From: Streptomyces sp. NBC_00582 | Lineage (GTDB): Bacteria; Actinomycetota; Actinomycetes; Streptomycetales; Streptomycetaceae | Length of the DNA: 64,000 bases | Direction of reading: 5' to 3' | Assembly (NCBI RefSeq): GCF_036345155.1 | Contig: NZ_CP107772.1 | Location: 4,960,001-5,024,000 of the forward strand | Made by a program: the position numbers and the translations under genes | Shown here: one piece after another, positions 33,231 through 42,037 of the stretch | Layout of the letters: each line of letters opens with the position of its first letter | Position numbering within the stretch: position 1 is the stretch's first letter | Notes under the pieces: generated by a model | Told to the model about the DNA's origin: nothing | Database searches by the model: none | Seen by the model: the letters and a program-made list of their open reading frames with translations, nothing else

Positions 33231-34006
33231 AGGAGCTGACCAACCGGCGTGGCTCCGCGGTCTGGAAGGCCGCCGGCCCCGAGGGCACGGTCGCGGTGAA
33301 AATCGGATACGACGACGGTGTGGCCGCCACTCTGCGAGAGGCAACCACCCTGGCGGCTATGGGCGTTGCCGAATACGAGGCGGTCTCCGGTTCGTACGAC
33401 AGCGGCTCGTGGCTCGTCACGCCCTGGTTCACCGGTCCCTCCACCTGGGCGGTCTTCACCCCTACTCGCGAGGGCACGGGCGGACGTGAGGCCGCTCTCC
33501 GAGGTGGCGCTGATCTGTGCCGGTCAGTCGCCGACCTGCACGCCTCCGGTTGGATCCACGCCGACCTCCAGCCTTCCCACGGCATCCACACCCCGGCGGG
33601 CGTCCGCCTGATCGACTTCGCCTGGTCCTGGCGTGAGGGCGTGGAGCCGGTCAGCGGCTTCAGTGGTGGCATCGTGCATCTCATGGCACCGGAACTCGCT
33701 GCCGCCGTCGCACGCGGAGACGGTCCGGTGACGCCGACGCGCGCCAGCGACACGTACGCCCTCGCTGGTGTCCTGTGGACGTGCGCCTCGGGAGGCTGGC
33801 CGCTCGACTACAGGGCCGCGGGTATCGACCGGAAGGCCGCGGGCCCGGACGGGGTTCGCGACGCGATCGCCACTGGCCGTCTGCCGTTCGCACCGGCTGT
33901 GTGGCCCGAGCTCCAGGACGCCCTCCGCCCCGCGCTCGCTGCCGTACCCGAGGACAGGCCCACGGCCGGCGAGCTGGCGGAGCTCCTGCTCAAGGTTGAG
34001 CCGTGA
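33155..34006 (+). CDS. protein-kinase-like protein with altered catalytic loop
   Basis: 283 aa from an ATG with AAAGG just upstream. The eukaryotic-type kinase fold is suggested by VAVKIGYDDGVAATLREAT (VAVK lysine and an alpha-C Glu), the catalytic loop HADLQPSHGIH and the metal loop IDFAWSW. Compared with the usual HRDLKPSN, the catalytic Asp is kept but the Asn is replaced by His, and DFG reads DFA. It may phosphorylate a small molecule or be a pseudokinase scaffold. No PASTA or membrane segment, so it is cytosolic. The stop overlaps the acetyltransferase start (GTGA). Confidence 0.7.
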   Translation: MVAFPPCPPEALAAAEAACGGTVDLKELTNRRGSAVWKAAGPEGTVAVKIGYDDGVAATLREATTLAAMGVAEYEAVSGSYDSGSWLVTPWFTGPSTWAVFTPTREGTGGREAALRGGADLCRSVADLHASGWIHADLQPSHGIHTPAGVRLIDFAWSWREGVEPVSGFSGGIVHLMAPELAAAVARGDGPVTPTRASDTYALAGVLWTCASGGWPLDYRAAGIDRKAAGPDGVRDAIATGRLPFAPAVWPELQDALRPALAAVPEDRPTAGELAELLLKVEP

Positions 34007-34527
34007 TCTCGCTCCGCGAGGTGGCCCTGACCGACGCACCCGCGGTCCGCCGCATCTACAGCGCCGCTTCCGTGAGGTACCTGCCGCGAGCACCCCTGAC
34101 CGCTGAGGACGCCGCTACTTGGGTGACCGATCGCATCGCCGAGAGTCGTGCGACGCCACGGATGCTGTACTGCTTCGGCATCGAACACGCTGACGACCTG
34201 GTCGGCGTGATCAAGCTACGCCCCGCCCGTACCTCGGCGGCGCTCAGCTACATCCTTCGAGACGACGCATGGGGTCACGGGTACGCCACCGCGGCGGTGG
34301 CGCTCGTGCTCGACTTCGCCTCCACCACGCTGGGCCTGGCCTCCGTTGACGCCAAGCACCACCCCGACAACCACGCTTCGGGGCGAGTGCTGATCAAGTC
34401 CGGGTTCACCTGCACCGGCCGCTCCGCGGAGGCCATCACGTACATAAGGAACCTCGCCCCGGGGACCAGGAGCGCGGTCCACGTGCGCGAACGCCTGTCG
34501 GACGGGGCGACGGCAGCACGCTCATAA
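34003..34527 (+). CDS. GNAT-family acetyltransferase
   Basis: 174 aa from a GTG overlapping the kinase stop. The acetyl-CoA-binding motif A is visible (ILRDDAWGHGYATAAVALVL), followed by VDAKHHPDNHASGRVLIKSG as motif B, as in the RimJ/RimL branch. It would acetylate an amine, either an N-terminal residue or a small molecule. It is the last gene of the 32125-34527 operon. Nothing in the sequence fixes the substrate. Confidence 0.8.
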   Translation: MISLREVALTDAPAVRRIYSAASVRYLPRAPLTAEDAATWVTDRIAESRATPRMLYCFGIEHADDLVGVIKLRPARTSAALSYILRDDAWGHGYATAAVALVLDFASTTLGLASVDAKHHPDNHASGRVLIKSGFTCTGRSAEAITYIRNLAPGTRSAVHVRERLSDGATAARS

Positions 34528-34660
34528 ACACTCATAAGCAGGAGGGCTGTTCACCGTCATTGTGGAGTGCGGGCCAACCGCGCGTGCTCCGCATCTCGCG
34601 GTGGCTCCCCATGGAGGTGAAGCCGTGCGTAGGCAAGGGACCACGTCTGGCAAGGGCCAG

Positions 34661-34890
34661 ATGATGACCTTGACGCTCAACACCAGGCAGTCCACAAGGA
34701 CGCCTCGGCTCCGGTGCTCTCTGGCGGCCGAACCGGTCGCTGCCGGCGTGGCACGCCGCATCGTCCACCGCTGCTTCAGCGGATGGTCGGGCCCGCATGT
34801 CGTCAAGGACGACGGCGTGGTCACAGGCCGAACTCGTCGCCGACGCCGATAGAACCACAGGGGACTCCGGCGCGACGGGGTGAAGTCTGG
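34661..34890 (+). pseudogene. broken anti-sigma-like ATPase gene
   Basis: From the ATG at 34661 the frame reads LRCSLAAEPVAAGVARRIVH and KDDGVV, the start of a RsbW-type HATPase_c protein, then stops at 34850-34852 in an Arg run. The expected next motif, AELVADADR, appears in another frame directly after DDGVV, so a frameshift occurred near 34817. The ATP-binding N and G boxes are absent. An intact relative of the family lies at 45082-45648. The rest of 34528-35125 shows no gene. Confidence 0.5.
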
Positions 34891-35125
34891 TAGGCCGATG
34901 ACGATGTCGTCGTCGAAGTGATTGACCAGGCTGTCGCCGAACCCGCTGAGGGACAACGGCGAAATCTCCGAGGCCGACCGGAGCCTGCTCCCGGTCGCGC
35001 TCACCGGGCACTGCGGCTGCACGCCGGCCCTGCCGAACGCCGCTGAGCTCGTCGTACTTCTCGCCACACCTGCTGTGTGGCACAGCCATGCCAACTTTCG
35101 TTCACATTGTGAGGAATGAGGCGCT

Positions 35126-36130
35126 ATGAGTACCTCTTTACGGAGGCACCGCCCGGATTCGAACCGGGCCCCCTTCCGCCGCGTGGTCGTCACCGGCGGC
35201 TGTGGATTCGTCGGTTCACACCTGTGCGACCTGCTGCTCGACAGCGGTGTCGAGGTGGTGTGCGTGGACAACCTCCTTACGGGCACGGAGGACAACGTCG
35301 TACACCGTCAGCTGGACGACCGGTTCGAGTTGATGGTCCACGACGTCACCGACCCGATCCCGATACCCGGGGAAGTCGATCTCGTACTCCACCTCGCCTC
35401 GCCGGCCTCTCCGCAGGACTACCTGCGTCTGCCGGTCCAGACGCTTCAGGCCGGTTCCCTGGGAACCTTCAGCGCCCTGGAGTTGGCCAGAGTGAAGAAG
35501 GCCCGCTTCGTACTCGCCTCCACCTCCGAGGTGTACGGCGACCCGCTGGAGCACCCTCAGCGGGAGTCGTACTGGGGCAACGTCAACCCGGTGGGGCCGC
35601 GCAGCGTGTACGACGAGGCGAAGAGGTTCGCGGAGGCGGCGACCACCGCCTACCGCACCGAGCACGGTGTCGACACCGCGATCGTACGGATCTTCAACAC
35701 GTTCGGGCCGCGGATGCGCGCGGAGGACGGGCGAGCGGTACCGAACTTCATCCGCCAGGCGCTGGCGGGCGAGCCACTGACCGTCACCGGCGACGGCTCG
35801 CAGACGCGGTCCCTGTGCTACGTCAGCGACACGGTCAGGGGCATCCTCGCCGTCGCCGCGGGCAGCCACCCCGGCCCCGTCAACCTGGGCAATCCCGCCG
35901 AGACCACGGTCTTGGAACTCGCACACCTGGTGCGTGAAGTGACCGGGTCCGCCGCGCCCGTCGAGTTCGTCGACCGCCCGGTCGACGACCCGGAGCGCCG
36001 CAGACCCGACATCACCCTCGCCTGGGAGCAGTTCGGCTGGAAGCCGGAGACCGATCCCCGCAAGGGCCTGAGCACCACCATCGACTGGTTCGCCGCGCAG
36101 CTCAACGACACCGCAGTGAGGGAACGATGA
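35126..36130 (+). CDS. UDP-glucuronate decarboxylase-like (UDP-xylose synthase)
   Basis: 334 aa, extended SDR family. NAD-binding [11 protein letters not shown] (23-33), the signature stretch [20 protein letters not shown] and [16 protein letters not shown] (catalytic Tyr about 161, Lys four later) are hallmarks of UDP-xylose synthases. The product would be UDP-xylose. The ATG is chosen because GAGG ends five bases before it; an in-frame GTG at 35183 lacks a site. The first 16 residues ([15 protein letters not shown]) are extra for the family and are encoded by a tRNA-like sequence. It is the first gene of a nine-gene sugar cluster with overlapping stops and starts. Confidence 0.85.
   Translation: MSTSLRRHRPDSNRAPFRRVVVTGGCGFVGSHLCDLLLDSGVEVVCVDNLLTGTEDNVVHRQLDDRFELMVHDVTDPIPIPGEVDLVLHLASPASPQDYLRLPVQTLQAGSLGTFSALELARVKKARFVLASTSEVYGDPLEHPQRESYWGNVNPVGPRSVYDEAKRFAEAATTAYRTEHGVDTAIVRIFNTFGPRMRAEDGRAVPNFIRQALAGEPLTVTGDGSQTRSLCYVSDTVRGILAVAAGSHPGPVNLGNPAETTVLELAHLVREVTGSAAPVEFVDRPVDDPERRRPDITLAWEQFGWKPETDPRKGLSTTIDWFAAQLNDTAVRER
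35142..35169 (-). other. tRNA 3'-end-like sequence inside the gene start
   Basis: On the minus strand, GCCCGG-TTCGAAT-CCGGGC (35169-35151) is a perfect T-arm with the canonical loop, followed by GGTGCCTCC like a 3' acceptor strand. No D or anticodon arm is found, so it is not a working tRNA. It may be an old attachment-site fragment or chance. Confidence 0.35.
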
Positions 36131-36840
36131 CGCGACACGCACCACGAGGGACGGAGTCCGCCGAGGCCCTGTCGCACAGGCAACAGCTCGGCGACGGGTT
36201 TCTCCAGGACTTCCGCGCGGACGGCTACGCGGTCTTATCCCAAAAGATCGCGGGAGAGTCCCTCGAAGCCCTCCGCACGGAGGCTGATGCCCTGGTCCGG
36301 CGCTTCACCCGGGACGGGTACCGCTCAGACGACTACTGGCACTTCACCCCCGCAGGCACGGACGCACCCGTTCTCTACCGCATCCACAACCTGGAGAACC
36401 AGGGCTCCCCGGCGGCTACACGCCTCTACGCCGACGACGGCCCGCTGCACCCGATGGCCGTCGCCATCCTCGGCAGACCCCTACGCGCCACCGCCTGCGC
36501 AATGATCGTCAAACTGCCGGGAGTGGCCGCCCCCGTGCCCTGGCACCGAGACCGGACCAATGTTCCTCCGCACACCGTGTGCAACCTCAGCGTCTTCCTC
36601 GACGACTCCGACGTGGGCAACGGATGCCTCGAGTTCGTTCCTGGCTCCCACCTGACGCCCGACGCGGAAGAGGCCGAGGCGCTCCGGGCGCGGGGCCCGG
36701 TCCGCGCGCTCCCGCTCTCGGCCGGTGACATCGCCGTACACGACGTCCGCATCGCCCACGCCTCGCGCCGCAACACCTCTCCGAGGATCCGGCGCAGCAT
36801 CGTCGTCGAGTTCGCTCCCGCCGACCGGGAGCTGCCGTGA
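36127..36840 (+). CDS. phytanoyl-CoA dioxygenase-family Fe(II)/2-oxoglutarate oxygenase
   Basis: 237 aa, start overlapping the preceding stop (ATGA). The iron-binding HxD is in PWHRDRTN, and the distal His lies in [10 protein letters not shown], with [13 protein letters not shown] between, as in the PhyH family. Members of this family hydroxylate or oxidatively cyclise natural products; the orthosomycin oxygenases that build orthoester bridges belong to it. Leu37 is encoded by a TTA codon (36235-36237), so translation should depend on the bldA tRNA. The stop overlaps the next gene. Confidence 0.8.
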   Translation: MTRHAPRGTESAEALSHRQQLGDGFLQDFRADGYAVLSQKIAGESLEALRTEADALVRRFTRDGYRSDDYWHFTPAGTDAPVLYRIHNLENQGSPAATRLYADDGPLHPMAVAILGRPLRATACAMIVKLPGVAAPVPWHRDRTNVPPHTVCNLSVFLDDSDVGNGCLEFVPGSHLTPDAEEAEALRARGPVRALPLSAGDIAVHDVRIAHASRRNTSPRIRRSIVVEFAPADRELP

Positions 36841-37880
36841 TCATCCCCAACCCCACTGGCGAGAGTCCCAGGGTGCAGGTGGCCACCATCACGGTGGGCA
36901 CCAACGAAATCCGCTGGCTGGAGCCTTGCTTCGCCACGCTCCTGGACAGCGACGTCCCCGGGGTCGACCTGACGGTCTGGTACGTCGACAACGACTCCCA
37001 CGACGGCAGCACGGCCTTCGTCCAGGACCGTTTTCCCGAGGTGCGGGTCATCCGGAACGAGAGCAACGTCGGCTTCGCCCGCGCCAACAACATCGGGATG
37101 CGTGCGGCCCTCGCCGAGGGCGCCGACTATGTCTTCCTCGTCAACCCGGACACCCAGACCCCGAAGTCGCTGGTACGCGACCTGGCCGAGTTCATGGAGA
37201 CCTGGACCGACTACGGCGTGGTCGGCCCCATGCAGTACGAGTACGACGAGACGGGCAGCACCGCTCTGGGCGCGTACAACGACTGGTCGAAGTCCGCTCT
37301 GCGCTGGGGCGAGCAGCACGCCTTCGCCGGCGACTGGCCGAACCACCCCTCGCCGGCCAGCCCACCCGAAGGCCGGGCCCCGAACACCCTGGAGCACGCG
37401 TACGTCCAGGGCTCCGCCTTCTTCGTGCGTGCCGCGCTGCTGCGCACCGTCGGACTCCTCGACGAGGTCTTCCACACGTACTACGAGGAGACCGACCTGT
37501 GCCGCCGCGCCCGCTGGGCCGGATGGCGCGTCGCGCTCCTGCTCGACGTCGGCATACAGCACTTCGGCGGTGGAGGAACGGCTGGCAGCAGCTACCGGCG
37601 CGTCCAGATGCGCCGCAACCGCTACTACTACCTCCTCACCGACATCGACTGGCGCCCACTGAACATGCTGCGACTGGCGACCCGGTGGCTGAGGGACGAT
37701 CTGCGCGGACGTGGCGTGGGCGGAGTGACCACCTGGTGGCGCGGGACCTGGGAAACCGCGAAAGCCGTGTGCTGGCTCGTGCGCCACGCACCTCTGATCC
37801 GGGCCCGGCGACGTGCTCACCGCCGGCTCGGCTCGCCGACGGGCAGCCACGCTCAACCGCAGGCAAGGGGTGCGCGATGA
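36837..37880 (+). CDS. family 2 glycosyltransferase
   Basis: 347 aa. The GT-A nucleotide-binding region is shown by VWYVDNDSHDGSTAFVQDRF, NVGFARANNIGMRAALAEGA and the metal-binding VNPDTQTP, then FFVRAALLRTVGLLDEVFHT and YYEETDLCRRARWAGWRVAL as in rhamnosyltransferase-like GT2 enzymes. No clear transmembrane helix, so it is probably cytosolic or peripheral. ATGA overlaps at both ends tie it into the cluster. Donor and acceptor are unknown. Confidence 0.85.
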   Translation: MIIPNPTGESPRVQVATITVGTNEIRWLEPCFATLLDSDVPGVDLTVWYVDNDSHDGSTAFVQDRFPEVRVIRNESNVGFARANNIGMRAALAEGADYVFLVNPDTQTPKSLVRDLAEFMETWTDYGVVGPMQYEYDETGSTALGAYNDWSKSALRWGEQHAFAGDWPNHPSPASPPEGRAPNTLEHAYVQGSAFFVRAALLRTVGLLDEVFHTYYEETDLCRRARWAGWRVALLLDVGIQHFGGGGTAGSSYRRVQMRRNRYYYLLTDIDWRPLNMLRLATRWLRDDLRGRGVGGVTTWWRGTWETAKAVCWLVRHAPLIRARRRAHRRLGSPTGSHAQPQARGAR

Positions 37881-38929
37881 CCAGACCCCGGATTCTGTTC
37901 GCCGGCGTCTTCCACTGGAACGCGGGCTCCAGCCACATGATCGCCGAGTACGCCCGGGTCGCCTCGGCATCCGGATGCGAGGTCGGCGTCTCAAGCCAAC
38001 TGTCGCGCCTGGACGGCATGGTGAACGGCCACCTGCCGCTCGTGGACGACATCAGCTGGGCCACCCACCTGGTCCTCGTCTTCGAGAGCAGGCAGTTCCT
38101 CTCGACCCGGCAGCGTGAACTCTGCGAGGCCGTGCCGCGGCAGCGGCGCATCATCGTGGATCCCGACGGTCACTGGGGCCCGCACGTCACCGCTGGCGTG
38201 GACGACAACGCGGGTGCGGACACCGTCGAGTCCTGGCACAAGCTGTATGCCGACCTCAGCGATCTGATCCTGCAGCCGCGCATGAACGAACTTCCCGACG
38301 GGGCCGAGTTCTTCAGCTACTTCGGCATGCCGGACATCCACCAGCTCGCCAGCGACCTCCCGCACCCGCGGGCACTGCCGTACGAGCTGCAGTACGTCGG
38401 CGCGAACTGGTGGCGCTGGAACGAGATGACCAGCCTCATCCGGGCCGCAGCCGCCGCCCAGCCGCCGATCCGACGCATCCGCGTGTGCGGACGCTGGTGG
38501 AACGGCGACCCGCACCCCGACCACCCGACCGCCACCGCCAACGTGTCTGGCTGGATGCGGGATCACGGTGTCGAGGTGGCGCCACCCGTTCCGTTCGGGC
38601 ACGTGGTCTCCACCATGTCCCAGGCGGCGATCACGCCGGTGCTGGCTCGTCCGCTGCTCGCGCGGATGGAGCTGTTGACCCCCCGCATGTTCGAAACCCT
38701 CGCCTCGGGCAGCATCCCCGCGCTCTGGCCGGACCTGGGCTACCTGTCCGCGCTCTACGGCGACGACGTGGAGCTCTTTCTGCTCGACGACGATCCGGCC
38801 GACAGCCTCGCCCGGATGATCCGTGAGCCGATCCGGTACCGCGAGCGGCTGGCGACCATCCAGCGCCGAGTACACGAACGCTTCAACTACCGCGCGGTTC
38901 TGGCGGAACTCATCCGGTTCACCCGATGA
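37877..38929 (+). CDS. glycosyltransferase-like protein (GT-B fold)
   Basis: 350 aa from the ATG overlapping the preceding stop; a longer open frame upstream is the shadow of the GT2 gene. The N-terminus (PRILFAGVFHWNAGSSHMIA) and the C-terminal donor-site-like stretch (ELLTPRMFETLASGSIPALW, then DDPADSLARMIREPIRYRER) resemble GT-B glycosyltransferases with a spore-maturation CgeB-type C-terminus. The middle contains several Trp-rich segments (QYVGANWWRWNEM). It is less clearly assignable than the neighbouring transferases, but the cluster context supports the call. Confidence 0.65.
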   Translation: MTRPRILFAGVFHWNAGSSHMIAEYARVASASGCEVGVSSQLSRLDGMVNGHLPLVDDISWATHLVLVFESRQFLSTRQRELCEAVPRQRRIIVDPDGHWGPHVTAGVDDNAGADTVESWHKLYADLSDLILQPRMNELPDGAEFFSYFGMPDIHQLASDLPHPRALPYELQYVGANWWRWNEMTSLIRAAAAAQPPIRRIRVCGRWWNGDPHPDHPTATANVSGWMRDHGVEVAPPVPFGHVVSTMSQAAITPVLARPLLARMELLTPRMFETLASGSIPALWPDLGYLSALYGDDVELFLLDDDPADSLARMIREPIRYRERLATIQRRVHERFNYRAVLAELIRFTR

Positions 38930-38946
38930 TCCCTGAGAGGTCTGCT

Positions 38947-40158
38947 GTGTCCAACGTCCTGATCACCGGCATCACCAGCTGTGAGAGTCGCGGCGTCGAG
39001 GCCCTGGCCCGCTCCATCATCGAGCAGCTGAACACCGAAGGCCCCGGGGGAGGCGACAACGTCACCGTCCTCACCCAGACCCCGGTGCTCGACGCGGAAT
39101 CCCTCGCCCCCACCAGCGCCCGTTGCGTGGCCGACCCGTTCGTCGTCTCCCGCTCCTGGCAGCAGATGCGCCCCCAGGAGAGCCCCGCCGAACTGGCCGA
39201 ACGCCGCGAACAGCTCCTCGCCCAAACCGATCTGGTCATCGCGACCGGGGGCGACCTGCATACCTCGGACTACGGGGTCTCCACGCCGTACCTCCGGGTC
39301 CTCACCGCCGCGCAACAGCGGGACATCCCGACGGCCATGATCGGCCAGTCCGTCGGCCCCTTCGACGACCCGGCCGATGCCGAGGCATGGCTCGCGGTCG
39401 CCACCCGGTGCGATCTCCTCACCGTCCGGGAGAGCGTCTCCCTCGACTACCTCGTGGGCAAGCTCGGCCTTCCCGAACACCGTGTGCGGCTGTCCTCCGA
39501 CCCCGCCTTCCTGCTGCCGGCCGCTACCGGCGAGCGAACAGCGGCCGTGCTCGGGCCTCTGGGGCTCGCCCCCGAAGACCCCTACCTCTGCCTCGCCCCC
39601 AGCCAGGGCATCACCCGCTTCAGCACCCTGGAGGAGTCCCAGCACGCGGCAGCACTGACGCGACTCGCCACCTCCCTCGTCCGCACCCGGAAGATGCCGG
39701 TCGTCCTCGTCCCGCACTGCCACGACTCCCGCCCGCACAACGACGACCGGATCCTCGCCGCCCGTATCGCCGAAGCCGCCGACCTGCCCGAGGTCATGGC
39801 GCTGCCGGGCGCGCTGACGGCATCCGACTACAAGGCCGTGCTGTCACAGGCCGAACTCGTCATCTCCGAGCGCCTGCACGCCGCGATCGGCGCACTGTCC
39901 GGCGGCGCCCCGGCGATCGCGATCGGCCACTCCCACAAGTTCAACGGGGTGCTCGCCGAAACCTACGGTCACACGGTCGACGTCGACGGCATCCACGCGG
40001 ACGTCCGCGCCTTCGCCCAAAACGCCACGGTCATCGACCGGCTCGTCAACGACACCGACGCGACCGCGCTGCGCACCACCCTGCGTCAGCGGCTCCCGCT
40101 GATCACGGACCGCGCCCGCAGCGACTTCGCTCAGATCAACAAGCTCCTCGGAGCCTGA
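38947..40158 (+). CDS. polysaccharide pyruvyl transferase-family protein
   Basis: 403 aa from a GTG with GAGAGG six bases upstream; an ATG at 38926 overlaps the preceding stop but has no ribosome binding site. The Rossmann-like N-terminus (NVLITGITSCESRGVEALAR), DLVIATGGDLHTSDYG, AMIGQSVGPFDDP and the C-terminal LSQAELVISERLHAAIGALS match the CsaB/WcaK pyruvyl transferase family, which adds ketal-linked pyruvate to sugars from phosphoenolpyruvate. In a small cluster it could instead be a divergent transferase. Followed by a 108-base gap. Confidence 0.75.
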   Translation: MSNVLITGITSCESRGVEALARSIIEQLNTEGPGGGDNVTVLTQTPVLDAESLAPTSARCVADPFVVSRSWQQMRPQESPAELAERREQLLAQTDLVIATGGDLHTSDYGVSTPYLRVLTAAQQRDIPTAMIGQSVGPFDDPADAEAWLAVATRCDLLTVRESVSLDYLVGKLGLPEHRVRLSSDPAFLLPAATGERTAAVLGPLGLAPEDPYLCLAPSQGITRFSTLEESQHAAALTRLATSLVRTRKMPVVLVPHCHDSRPHNDDRILAARIAEAADLPEVMALPGALTASDYKAVLSQAELVISERLHAAIGALSGGAPAIAIGHSHKFNGVLAETYGHTVDVDGIHADVRAFAQNATVIDRLVNDTDATALRTTLRQRLPLITDRARSDFAQINKLLGA

Positions 40159-40266
40159 ACCACCAGTCGCACAGGCGGTCCGCCTGCCCGCACCGCATCG
40201 CGCACGACCCGCTGCGGCCCAGTCCAGGGCCGCGGCGGGACCCACTCACGCCAAGGGAGACACGCC

Positions 40267-41289
40267 ATGCCCACACATCTGGTGACCGGCGGCGCCGGCT
40301 TCATCGGGTCCCACCTTGCCGCGTCCTTGATCGAGCGCGGCGACGACGCCGTCGTCCTGGACAACCTCGACGGCGGCAAGACCGAGAACGTGCCCGACGG
40401 CGCGACCCTCGTCGTCGGCTCGGTCGCCGACCAGGCCACGGTCGCAGAACTCTTCGCCTCGTACCGCTTCGACGGTGTCTACCACCTGGCCGCCTTCGCC
40501 GCCGAAGGCATCAGCCACGCCGTCAAGCACCACAACTACTCCGTCAACCTGCTCGGCAGCATCAACCTGATCAACGCCTCGCTGGCCGCCAAGGTCAGGT
40601 TCTTCGGCTTCGCCTCGTCGGTCGCCGTGTACGGCCACGGACACGTCCCCATGCGCGAGGACGAGCGGCCCCTCCCCGCCGACAGCTACGGCAACGCGAA
40701 ACTCGCCGTGGAGCGCGAACTCGCCGTCACCATGCAGCTGCAGGGCCTGCCGTACTTCGCCCTGCGCATGCACAACGTCTACGGCGAGCGGCAGAACATG
40801 GGCGACCCGTACCGCAACGCCGTCGCCATCTTCCTCAACCAGATCATGCGCGACGAGCCGATCAGCGTGTACGGAGACGGCAGCCAGATCCGCGCCTTCA
40901 CCTACGCCCCGGACATCGTCGGCACCTTCCTCGCCGCCGCCGACCAGCCGGCCGCCTGGGGGCAGGTCTTCAACGTCGGCTCCTCGCACACGAGCACCGT
41001 GCTGGACATGGCGCACGCCGTGCGCACCGCCATGGGCGTACCCGACCACCCCATCAAGCACCTGGCGGCCCGCGACGAGGTCCACGCCGCGTACACCGAC
41101 AACGGCCTTGCCCGTAAGACGCTCGGCGACTGGGCCGACACCCCGCTCGACGAAGGTCTGCGACGTACTGCGGCCTGGGCCCGTGAGCACGGCCCCGTGG
41201 TACCCGCGACCTCCCTCAGCATCAAGAACGACACCGCGGACCAGCCCGAGTGGTTCACCTGGGCCGCCGGACGGGCGGCCACGTCATGA
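40267..41289 (+). CDS. NAD-dependent sugar epimerase (GalE-like)
   Basis: 340 aa with AAGGGAGA upstream. Extended SDR: TGGAGFIGSHLAASLIERG near the N-terminus, GFASSVAVYGHG, then DSYGNAKLAVERELAV giving the Tyr-x3-Lys pair, and ALRMHNVYGERQNMGDPYRN typical of UDP-glucose 4-epimerases. It probably epimerises a UDP-sugar, perhaps the UDP-xylose made by the first gene (to UDP-arabinose) or a hexose. The only gap of any length in the cluster precedes it, so a second promoter may lie at 40159-40266. Confidence 0.85.
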   Translation: MPTHLVTGGAGFIGSHLAASLIERGDDAVVLDNLDGGKTENVPDGATLVVGSVADQATVAELFASYRFDGVYHLAAFAAEGISHAVKHHNYSVNLLGSINLINASLAAKVRFFGFASSVAVYGHGHVPMREDERPLPADSYGNAKLAVERELAVTMQLQGLPYFALRMHNVYGERQNMGDPYRNAVAIFLNQIMRDEPISVYGDGSQIRAFTYAPDIVGTFLAAADQPAAWGQVFNVGSSHTSTVLDMAHAVRTAMGVPDHPIKHLAARDEVHAAYTDNGLARKTLGDWADTPLDEGLRRTAAWAREHGPVVPATSLSIKNDTADQPEWFTWAAGRAATS

Positions 41290-42035
41290 CGCGCCGCACC
41301 CTGGCCGTCGACGTCGGTGGCGTCCTCTACTACGACGAGCCCTTCGACCTCGCCTGGCTCCAGGGCGTCTGGGAGCTCACGCGCGCGGACGATCCCACCT
41401 TCACCATGGACGCCTTTCTCCAGGCCATGCGCGACTTCTACCAGGGCCGCGCGCCCGGATCACCCCCGCCCAGCCTGTTCCCGCCCAATGGCACGAAGAG
41501 CTGGCAGGGCGTCCGCGAGCGATGGCCCTCGTTGGTCCAGCCCGTTCCCGGAGCCGTCGACGCTCTCAGCCACTTCACCGAGGAGTACGAGGTGTGCATC
41601 GTCGCAAACCAGCCCCCGGAATGCCTCGCCGCCCTGCACACCCTCGGAATCGAGCAGCAAGTCCAACTCGTCGCGCTCGACTCCCTCGTCGGCTACGCCA
41701 AACCCGACCCCCGCCTCTTCAAGTGGGCCATGGACCGGCTGAGCTGGAAGCCCGAACACACCACGGTTATCGGCGACCGGCCCGACCACGACGCCGCTCC
41801 GTCACTCGCTCTCGGCTGCTCGGCAGCGATCGTCCACGTCGACAGCGGCTGGAGCGCGCCGGCCGGAGTCGCTCCCGAGATCGTGACCGCATACCGGGAG
41901 CTGAAAATCCAACGCGTCCACACAGCCGAGGGAAGCACGGAGCACTGGGCCATCGGCTCCCTCGGAGAGCTGGCCGATGTGCTGCGGAGCATCAGCCACC
42001 AAGAGCGCAGCCCACGCCCCCGCCAGGAGGTGTGA
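41286..42035 (+). CDS. HAD-superfamily phosphatase
   Basis: 249 aa from the ATG overlapping the epimerase stop. HAD motif 1 is VDVGGVLYYD, with the nucleophile Asp kept but the usual second Asp replaced by Gly, which can weaken phosphatase activity. Motif 2 is CIVANQ (Asn in place of Ser/Thr), and the Lys is in YAKPDPRLF. Motif 4 is VIGDRPDHDAAPSLALG. It might dephosphorylate a sugar phosphate. The C-terminal 40 residues beyond the fold have no recognised domain. A longer upstream frame is not coding. Confidence 0.75.
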   Translation: MTRRTLAVDVGGVLYYDEPFDLAWLQGVWELTRADDPTFTMDAFLQAMRDFYQGRAPGSPPPSLFPPNGTKSWQGVRERWPSLVQPVPGAVDALSHFTEEYEVCIVANQPPECLAALHTLGIEQQVQLVALDSLVGYAKPDPRLFKWAMDRLSWKPEHTTVIGDRPDHDAAPSLALGCSAAIVHVDSGWSAPAGVAPEIVTAYRELKIQRVHTAEGSTEHWAIGSLGELADVLRSISHQERSPRPRQEV

Positions 42036-42037
42036 CC

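Noticed and set aside
35142..35169. A complete tRNA gene at the start of the sugar cluster
   Set aside because: Only a T-arm and an acceptor-like strand are present; D and anticodon arms are missing.
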